Below are positions 57,501 to 64,000 of a DNA stretch of 64,000 bases, piece by piece (position 1 is the first letter of the stretch; every line of letters starts with the position of its first letter). Origin of the DNA: Halicephalobus mephisto (lineage: Eukaryota; Nematoda; Chromadorea; Rhabditida; Panagrolaimidae). Location of the stretch: NCBI GenBank assembly GCA_009193035.1, contig SWDT01000092.1, forward strand, positions 248,001 to 312,000, read 5' to 3'. Under the pieces are notes generated by a model. It was not told the origin of the DNA. It was given only the letters and a program-made list of their open reading frames with translations, and made no database searches. A program made the translations under genes and the position numbers.

Positions 57501-59145
57501 GTCATACAAACGATCAGTAAAACTCCCTTCCGGTCCACATTTATATTCTAGTGGATCTCCGTTGATTTTTCTATTTGAGTACTGATCCCGAGGCAAATGA
57601 AAATCGTAGAAATAAAATCGTGAATCTCCTGGTGTTGAAGTGATATGAGAGGAAGCAGGCGAACAATACATGAATTTCTCAACACAACACTTATTGTTCG
57701 GTGTGTTGTGAAGAAAGTTAAAGTAGAGAGCTTCACTGAAGATCAAAGAGAATTACGCTACCAAAAGACGCGACTTCCGAGAAATCCGATCAAAATTTGT
57801 GGATTCCATGGACAAAATCGCGCACGAAATGAGTAAACTGGACAGACAACGACCAGTCCTTTCGGAAGCAAGCATAAGATGGTCAATTTTGTTAGCTACC
57901 GGTTCTAACGTCCTATTACAAAAACTCGAAAAAAATTCGCGCTGAATTCAGGTAAAGTAAAAGAAAGAATATAACTTTCTTAAACAGTCAAAAAGCAAAT
58001 GAATAATGAGGATTTTCCAAAAAGAAGAAACAACGTAGAACTCTTAGTGCGATTAGTGTCTTCGGAGCACGATCTGCAGAAGCCAAATAAAGCACTAAAA
58101 GTATTCTATCAAAGCGCAACCGTGTTCACGACGAGAATGATCGTGTTGCTCGTATATCGCAAAAAGCTCTGAGAAAAACCGCGCAATAGTGAAGACCTTT
58201 GGGGGAGAAAACGAACAATCAGAACAAATCGGCTGAATGTAACGGTTTCAAAGTTGCCCCTCTTATCCGCGACTGACCTCCTCCAGTCAAAAATGAATAT
58301 AAAGGCTTCAGGATTGCCGCGCGTCTACAGAAAGATTTCCATGGTTAATTCAAAAAAGTAAATAAACAGCTGAAAGAAAATAAAAGTTCTAGTTTCAGCG
58401 CATGTACAATGGTCAGAAAAGCACTACAGCTTATGCGATTCTTCCTCTCAATAAGATCTTCTGTCCTCCAACCAAGTCTACAAGACTTTTTTCAAGTACT
58501 TGGATGACCGCTATTCAACAACAAGAACCCAAACTTCAGGAAACAAAAATTTCAAAATCTCGGATAAGGCAAACAGATCTCGAGGACCCAAGGATAAAGT
58601 GCAAACCTACTTGATCTCAACTCCTGTTCATAGCGCTTCTGAAGGTGATAACTAAAACTCTCAGCTTCGGATTCTTCGGCAAAGCTCAAGCCATAAGTAG
58701 CTACTTCCCCTTCAAATACCAAGAATCTACTGCATTTGGGATTAATCTTAACGCGGAACAATGGATATCTGAAAACAAACAGCTAGACCACATAACGTCG
58801 GAAATAAACATACAAAGTTTGTTGGAAGATCAATTGTTCCTCTTGGAGGTTGAAGATTCTTAGACAATAGGCCTTCTGGTTATAGTCTTTGACCAAGGAA
58901 ACAACACCAGTTGCGACTTTCCTCCAAGATGTATAGTCAGCACGAAAGAGTTGACAGACACCCGCTGTTAAAGAAACACAGTTTGTACCAATAAGATTGA
59001 ATAAAGCACTATTTTCCTCATCCGTGAGTAGTTTGGATCCAGAATTCTTGGGTCTTCTTCTGTGCCTGAGATGATGATCGCCACTGGCATCTGGATACCC
59101 GTTTTGTAGATATTGAACAGGCATAACACCGCCGTTACTTCTCAT
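54570..59145 (-). CDS. wsp-1: WASP/N-WASP actin nucleation-promoting factor, WH1 isoform
   Basis: WASP relays Cdc42 and PIP2 signals to the Arp2/3 complex to branch actin. WH1-isoform exons: 58814-59145, 58611-58768, 55706-55880, 55314-55614, 54782-55267, 54570-54737, in phase, about 539 residues. Seen: WH1/EVH1 domain (LTDEENSALFNLIG, VVSLVKDYNQKAYCLRIF, RFLVFEGEVATYGLSFA); Lys-rich basic region (NKKGKKKDKKPKIRK); CRIB/GBD (EDIGNPINFQHKAHIGWDQDGGF); proline-rich segment with several Pro runs; two WH2 motifs (ARANLLAEIHAGAKLKHI, ARDDVMNAIKQGTNLRHV); central helix and acidic tail ending NEWEDD. Exon 1 has a GTATGT donor that gives the in-phase QQTLYPLFRV junction. ATG 59145 follows a TTTTTTAG acceptor at 59181; an in-frame ATG at 59205 lies before it. 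The long exon at 55949-57671 is skipped in this form. Confidence 0.93.
55949..57671 (-). CDS. wsp-1: alternative N-terminal exon of wsp-1 (WH1-less isoform)
   Basis: A single 574-codon exon lies between the WH1 exons and the CRIB exons. It ends in phase 1 with a GTCTCG donor and joins the exon at 55880 in frame, exactly as the WH1 exon does, so it can only replace the WH1 exons or be a separate start. An acceptor (GATCTTCAG) at 57742 upstream fits trans-splicing to a promoter-proximal start, with the first ATG at 57671. The segment is rich in Ser, Thr, Pro, Tyr and Arg (RSRSASINS, RRAAATPTPK, TPMTPRRN), with a cysteine quartet (HTCRSCNLKGIDC) and a Pro run near the end; no known domain. The combined protein would have about 950 residues. 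C. elegans wsp-1 is known to make WH1 and WH1-less isoforms, which supports the model. Confidence 0.75.
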
Positions 59146-60094
59146 TTTCCCAGTAAATAAGTTTAATGTTGGGAAACTAAAAAATTGAGGATTGAACCCA
59201 GTCATCGTAGAACAAAAATACGACTGTACAAATTACGGATACGCGTAGGGCCAAAAACTCTTATCAGTGAGACAACGAACTCGACGTTGCGTCACCTCTA
59301 AAGCCGAAAAAGGGAGTGATAAAAACATCTGACTCATGGGTATATATTGAACAAAATCCTCTCACCCATAGTTCGTTCTTCGCTCAGAACGATTATAACG
59401 TTTTACAAATAGGAGAACAGACGATCGTCGGATGTAGAACAATGATTGTGCTGAAAACAACAGCAATCAAATTTAAACAACTTTATAAACGCGATCAACA
59501 AGTTTTGAAATACAACACGCAAGGAAAGTCATATGGGCTAAAACGCCGAAATGCCCAGTGATTCATATATTGATTCGACGACGGAAGTGGACTAATTCTA
59601 CAAAGAACGCAAATCGAACGATTAGACACGAAATAACGCTATAAAAACAGCTGAAGATCAAAGGGATATAAGGAACAAAACGAAACGGACAGCAGTTCCT
59701 CCACTCACGTTCGCTCATCGCGTTGGGAGTTTTTTCGCACGAACGAACGCCATCAATCGATAAATTCACGGGAATCTCCGCTTTGAGGGAACCGCAGCTA
59801 GCTGTTATAAGCCTCCATTGTTTGGAGCACTCGTATGCTGCCGTTGTTTTAAGCGAGTAGTCGAATAACGGAGGACAAGACAGATGTCGCGCAGCAGCTT
59901 TCCTTTGTCGCTCATGGCCAGTTTTTCCTTCTTTCAAACCTAAAAACAATATGTGCGCTGCGATTTTGCGGAACGTCTGGTCGGAGAGATTGAAAACTAT
60001 TTTGAAAAGTCAAAGTACATTTCTTTGGATTTGTAGTTTATTTCGTGGAATACCATTTATCTATCCGAATTATGGTAAATTCGCTTTTTAGGTA
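59146..60094. other. divergent region between wsp-1 and the MRPL46 gene, with a possible 5' exon
   Basis: This region must hold promoters for both genes. On the minus strand a GC-richer segment from an acceptor TTTTTAG at about 59941 to a GTGAGT donor near 59713 is open in one frame (up to 59949). It looks like a 5' exon of wsp-1, coding or untranslated; its end phase (1) would also fit the CRIB exon. No similarity was recognised. Confidence 0.4.
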
Positions 60095-61016
60095 ATGTTC
60101 CGGATCAGTCGTCGTTGCTTCAATGCAGCAGCTTCTGTGGCTCGTCAAGAAAGACTTCAATGGGATATTTATGCCGCTATTGCTGTTTGTCGGTTACCTA
60201 TTGTGGCTCCAGAAATGACTCCAATCCAGAAGAAATTCGTTCAGATGCAGAACGAGATCGAAAATCAAAGATCTTTCAAATCAGATTTTGAACTGCAGGA
60301 AGAGAAAGATAAAAAGTAGGTTTTCAAATATTTTGGTAAAAGTTCCATATATCAATCTCCAGAGTATTAGAAAAACGTAAGCAATTAGAAGAAGAAGGAA
60401 AGGACCTGAGTCTTCTAGGAGAAGAATTGGGGAAAACAGTGATGATGGAAGAAGAAGAATGGATCAAGAAGAAGCAAATGGCTTTCGAAACTTATGGGAT
60501 TGCTAAAGATGCCTTTGAAGACAAGAATAATCCCAAGACTTTGTCCCGGGCTTTCGATAGAAAGCTGATTCTCCTTGCTCGCCAAAGGTTTGCCGATATG
60601 GGCGATAAGTATTCATCTCCTTGGATTCTGCCCCAGTTGAGAAATGATAGTGAATCACTTCGACAAACGGCTGAACGATGTGTTGGGGAAGTTTTCAATG
60701 GTAATGTCAAGCTATCTATCTATGGTAATGCTCCACAATTTCACATCACTTACAAGTACCCGAAGAAACTCGTGAATCAGGTGAAAACTACTTCTGTAGG
60801 AGGCAAAGTAAGTGTTCAAATGTCTTGTATCGACTTTGTTCTTAACTATTTTAGGTCTTCGTTTTCCAATGTTTTATGGACGACCCAATTCGGGATGTGA
60901 AATTCAACGACGAAATGATCTCAGATTACCGATGGTGCACCGTAGACGAAGTATTGCAGCTGTTCAGCGAAAAAGATGCCTACCGAAAGCCAATCACTCA
61001 TTTGTTATACGAATAA
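60095..61016 (+). CDS. mrpl-46: Mitochondrial ribosomal protein L46
   Basis: MRPL46 (mL46) is a Nudix-fold protein of the mitochondrial large ribosomal subunit with no hydrolase activity. Exons: 60095-60315, 60363-60807, 60855-61016, all in phase, 275 residues (human 279). Seen: basic, Arg-rich presequence (MFRISRRCFNAAASVARQ); WDIYAAIAVCRLPIV at the start of the mature domain; a Glu/Lys-rich coiled-coil region (EKDKKVLEKRKQLEEEGKD); KLILLARQRF; LPQLRNDSESLRQTAERCV; FHITYKYP and a final FQCFMDDPIRDVKFNDEMISDYRWCTVDEVLQLF, all typical. The Nudix catalytic box (GX5EX7REUXEEXGU) is not present, as expected for the family. The ATG is the first in the exon after a TTTTTAG acceptor at about 60092. 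Confidence 0.92.
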
Positions 61017-61310
61017 GTTGTTATTAGGAAGTCTAGGTATTATTTGTTGTTGTTGAAGTCGTTCATGTGATAAAAATATTATGAAAGAGAAAACAGGTCA
61101 ATTTCGGTCAGTTCGCACAACTCGATGATTAGACAGCAGTTTTCGGGAACTCCCAGCGCGAACGCTGGCTGCTCCGAAGTCATTCTTGTTTTGTCGGGTG
61201 ATGGTGACTTCATTCCTGTTGTCACGTGTCACTTTTTGTGTTTTCTGCTTCTGAGTCATCGTAATTACTTGTTATATACATTTCGAAATTGTAGTACTAC
61301 TTTTCCGACA
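61017..61310. other. spacer between mrpl-46 and the HGS gene
   Basis: 294 bp. A GC-richer segment near 61130-61220 with the short inverted repeat CCCAGCG-CGAA-CGCTGG suggests an own promoter for the HGS gene, so these two genes may not share an operon. An acceptor TTGTAG precedes the HGS ATG by about 17 nt. Confidence 0.4.
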
Positions 61311-63630
61311 ATGGCTAAGATGTTCAATCACGCATTGGGTTTGTTTATCACTTTGATGACTATTCTGTATCGATTACTCATTTTCAGAACTCGCTACCGA
61401 TCAGACAAATGTCGATCCTGATTGGAGTGGGATTATGGAGTGTATCGACCTCATTCGGGGCAAGGAGATTTCGTAAGTGATTTATTCCATATATGAATCT
61501 AGTGGTAATTTTGCAGAACGAAGGATGCTGCGAACTTGATCGTCAAACGTCTGAAAAACAGTAACCCGCATGTTGTGCATCACACTTTACTGTTGTTGGA
61601 AGCTTGTATGAAGAACTGTGGTAGTCAATTCCATCGAGAAGTCCTGTCAACTCGCTTCTTGGAGGAATTGAAGGAGATAATCACGCATAGCCCGCCTTCA
61701 AGTGAGGTTACCAAGAAGCTCCTTGAAATGATTCAAATTTGGTATAGTGCTTTCGGAAATAAATCACAGTTCACTGCTGTCAAGGACATTCACACCATTC
61801 TTCAAGTTTCTGGATATCAATTCCCCGCCGCAAAGGAGTCGGACTACATGTTCGCTGCTCAATGTGCCCCAGACTGGGTCGACGGAGATCAGTGTTTCCG
61901 TTGCCGTGCAGATTTCACTTTGTTCAAAAGAAAACACCATTGTCGTGCTTGTGGACAGATATTCTGTGACTCTTGTAGCAGTCATCAAATGTATCTTCCT
62001 CAGTTTGGAATAGAAAAGAACGTTCGTGTTTGTGAAGCTTGTTTTGAGAAAACTCCAGCGAAAACTGAACCATCTCAGCCGCAGAAGAAGAAATCTGATG
62101 ACGAAGAGGCTCGACGTCAGAAGGAGTTGGATGAAAAGTTCCAGGAGGATCTTCAACTTGCCCTTGCTTTGAGTCAAAGTGTTTCCGATCAAGGCGTTAG
62201 TTTCAGGTAATACTGATGACAGTTTACATGTTGTAATTTTAGCATCCCTACACTACTATTCGTGAAGAAGTCAAGAAACAACCAGATTCTGAACATATTT
62301 CTTACTATTCAGCTAACGAGTAAGTTTTCTTCATATTAACGTGGCACTTCTAATTTGGGTTTTAGCGGACTTGAAGATAGTGTCTACCGAGGAGCTGCTG
62401 CTCCTAGCATCTCTAATGAAAGTGGAGATGATCGTTTGTCTGATGTTGGAGTTGACTCTGTTCTAGCTCGTTATTTGGATCGCGATTATTGGCAGAAGAA
62501 ACTTGAGAGTAATATGGGTTCTGCAAATGAGAATGCTGTTCCTGAGCCTGGTAATTCTGACCCATTCCCGCGATCGACGACCCCTACTGTTGAGTCTGTC
62601 ACCAGCGGACTTTCTTCCATGACAACAAACAACTTTGAGGATAATGATGATATTGCTGAAACGAAAGAATTCTGTAGTAATATAAGTGACCTTGTTGACA
62701 CTTTGGAGAATCGCATGCGAAGCAATGCATTACGCGGTCGGTCTATTGTAAATGATAATGCTGTGCATAGTCTTTTTGTGCAATTAACTGAAAGACATGC
62801 CAATATAATGCAACGTATGAATGCCTTAGAGGAATCAAGAGCTTACTTAGAACAGATGCAAGATACCGTTGTTCATATCCAAGACGCTCGTTCGGCTGTT
62901 GATGCTCTTCGTCAGGAACACAATCGTATGCGTCAAGAACAGCTACTGGCTGCACAACGTCTTCGGCAACAACAGATGCAGCACACTCTCCAATATATGC
63001 GTTGGCAGAAAACGGTAATAATTTTCGCGTTTCATATCTGGATTAATTATATGCCTTTAGATGACTTTGGAAAATCGTCGTGCAGAGGCGTTGAAGCGTT
63101 TCCACGAGCAAGAAAGATCAATGTTTATGGATCGTTATGGCAATGCAAGTCCTTATATGCCGCCGAATCAGCCTCCAGCGTCAATGCCGCCACCGGAAAT
63201 GTATCAACAACCCCAGTTCTTCCAACAGCCTCAAATGCCGTCAAACAGTAACTATCCGGTCAATTTCAATGGCTCTACTCCTTTTGAGCCGGCAAATTCA
63301 ATTCCACCGTCAGAACCAATGAGTCAACACCAATTCTATCATCCCCAACAACCTCAGATGCCTCCAAATGGTAGTTATCCGGTCAATTTCAATGGATCTG
63401 TCCCTTCTTTTGAACCACCAACATCGATCCCATCATCTGAACCGATGGGACAACAGCCTCAGTTTTTCCATCCTCCACCTCAGCAGCCTCAGATGTACCA
63501 ACCACCTGTTCAGTCATTTTCTGGTCCCTCTGGAGCTCCTGAATTCCAACAAGCTCCACCCCCACAGATGTTGCAATCTCACCAAGGAATCCCCCCAAAT
63601 TTCCAGCAGCAGTTTTATTCCTGGAAATAA
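61311..63630 (+). CDS. hgrs-1: HGS/Hrs, ESCRT-0 subunit (VHS-FYVE-UIM)
   Basis: Hrs binds ubiquitinated cargo and PI3P on endosomes and starts ESCRT-dependent sorting. Exons: 61311-61338, 61388-61472, 61517-62195, 62243-62319, 62366-63014, 63061-63630, in phase, 695 residues (human 777). Seen: VHS domain at about 1-145 (DWSGIMECIDLIR, NPHVVHHTLLLLEACMKNCG, WYSAFGNKSQF); PDWVDGDQC then FYVE domain at about 154-215 with the PI3P motif KRKHHCRACG and RVCEAC; ubiquitin-interacting motif near 240-262 (EDLQLALALSQS); a coiled-coil region at about 430-490 that in Hrs pairs with STAM; and a Pro/Gln-rich tail with a tandem repeat. The exon 3 donor GTTAGT at 62196 gives the in-phase QG-HPYTTIREE junction; the nearby GTAATA donor would run into a stop. 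Confidence 0.94.
63214..63510 (+). repeat. in-frame tandem repeat in the HGS C-terminal region
   Basis: Two full copies and part of a third of a 39-43 codon unit start at 63214, 63331 and 63460. Each has Q-F-F/Y followed by PQMP, NYPVNFNGS/SYPVNFNGS and FEP...IP.SEPM. The DNA copies are also similar (GTCAATTTCAATGG), so the duplication is recent. Confidence 0.7.
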
Positions 63631-63657
63631 AGATTAACTTATTACTGTGCATAATGA

Positions 63658-63759
63658 AATAAAGGGTCAAGGTTACTTGCTATCGATCGCAATTGGTCTC
63701 TTTCCGACTGAAATACCAGTTTTATAGATTTTAGGATCTGTTATTTCCCGCTGTTTTAG
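63658..63759 (+). promoter_or_regulatory. operon-like junction: polyA signal and trans-splice acceptor
   Basis: AATAAA at 63658-63663 lies 28 nt after the HGS stop, and the acceptor CTGTTTTAG ends at 63759, the base before the ATG of the next gene. The spacing of about 95 nt is the classical distance for an SL2-type operon junction in nematodes. Confidence 0.6.
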
Positions 63760-64000
63760 ATGGCTCAGCCTATGGCCAAGTTCCGCGATGGTTATGAGAT
63801 GCCCTTGATGGGTCTCGGTACTTATAAAATCGTCGAGCAGGAGGATGTCAACACGGCTGTGGATGCTGCTCTTGCTGCTGGATATCGATTATTTGACACT
63901 GCCAAGTATTACCATAATGAGTCTCAACTTGGTAAAGCTTTCAAAGTATGTATTTTTAACGAATTTTGGACAATTTTTATATGAATTTTCCTTTTCTAGG
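63760..64000 (+). CDS. Aldo-keto reductase, first exon (cut by window edge)
   Basis: AKRs reduce aldehydes and ketones with NADPH in a TIM barrel. Only exon 1 (63760-63945, 62 codons) and the first base of exon 2 (64000) are in the window; the 54 bp intron ends TTTCTAG. Seen: DGYEMPLMGLGTYK, AVDAALAAGYRLFDTAKYYHNE, with the catalytic Asp and Tyr (DTAKYY) in their usual places at about 46 and 51, and the LGKAFK that follows. The other two catalytic residues (Lys, His) are outside. The start is fixed by the abutting acceptor. It lies 129 bp after the HGS stop. Confidence 0.9.

Overview
The window is eukaryotic nuclear DNA, and I read it as a nematode genome. The reasons are: many genes with 41-50 bp introns ending in TTTNAG; splice acceptors placed directly before initiator codons, as trans-splicing would use; close same-strand gene clusters that look like operons; multi-domain ShKT protein; a divergent nuclear hormone receptor; a soluble guanylate cyclase of the nematode gcy type; and clear orthologues of tat-5, unc-119, rimb-1, wsp-1 and hgrs-1. 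The species is not recognised. All exon models below were built by hand from splice consensus, reading phase and family similarity; in almost all genes every junction is in phase.

Layout. 1-4.2 kb (minus): 5' part of a P4-ATPase (tat-5/ATP9 type, cut by the left edge), then a PhzF/PBLD-like isomerase-fold gene with one unresolved junction. 5.1-10.9 kb (plus): a very large PHF12-type chromatin protein (two PHD fingers, FHA). 11.2-17.6 kb (minus): RIM-binding protein (three SH3, three FN3). 19.1-23.8 kb (minus): POP5, mitochondrial asparaginyl-tRNA synthetase, UNC-119 and an alpha-arrestin, spaced like an operon. 25.5-34.7 kb (plus): PYROXD2-type oxidoreductase and a secreted tandem two-domain M1 aminopeptidase. 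34.8-37.0 kb (minus): beta-sarcoglycan and a small secreted helical protein. 38.4-40.2 kb (plus): nuclear hormone receptor. 40.2-45.8 kb: an AT-rich, almost gene-free tract with one possible tiny gene. 45.8-54.4 kb (plus): ShKT protein, ERp44, soluble guanylate cyclase. 54.6-59.1 kb (minus): WASP with two alternative N-terminal exons. 60.1-64.0 kb (plus): mitochondrial ribosomal protein L46, HGS/Hrs and the first exon of an aldo-keto reductase cut by the right edge.

Most genes are conserved housekeeping or neuronal genes with no shared pathway. The most interesting observations are the cyclase with both metal aspartates but altered base-recognition residues and a CaaX-like tail; the WASP locus with a long WH1-less alternative N-terminus joined in the same phase; the tandem M1 peptidase with two intact active sites; two GC-AG introns; operon-like clusters; and a dispersed degenerate GAA/TTC repeat in introns and spacers.
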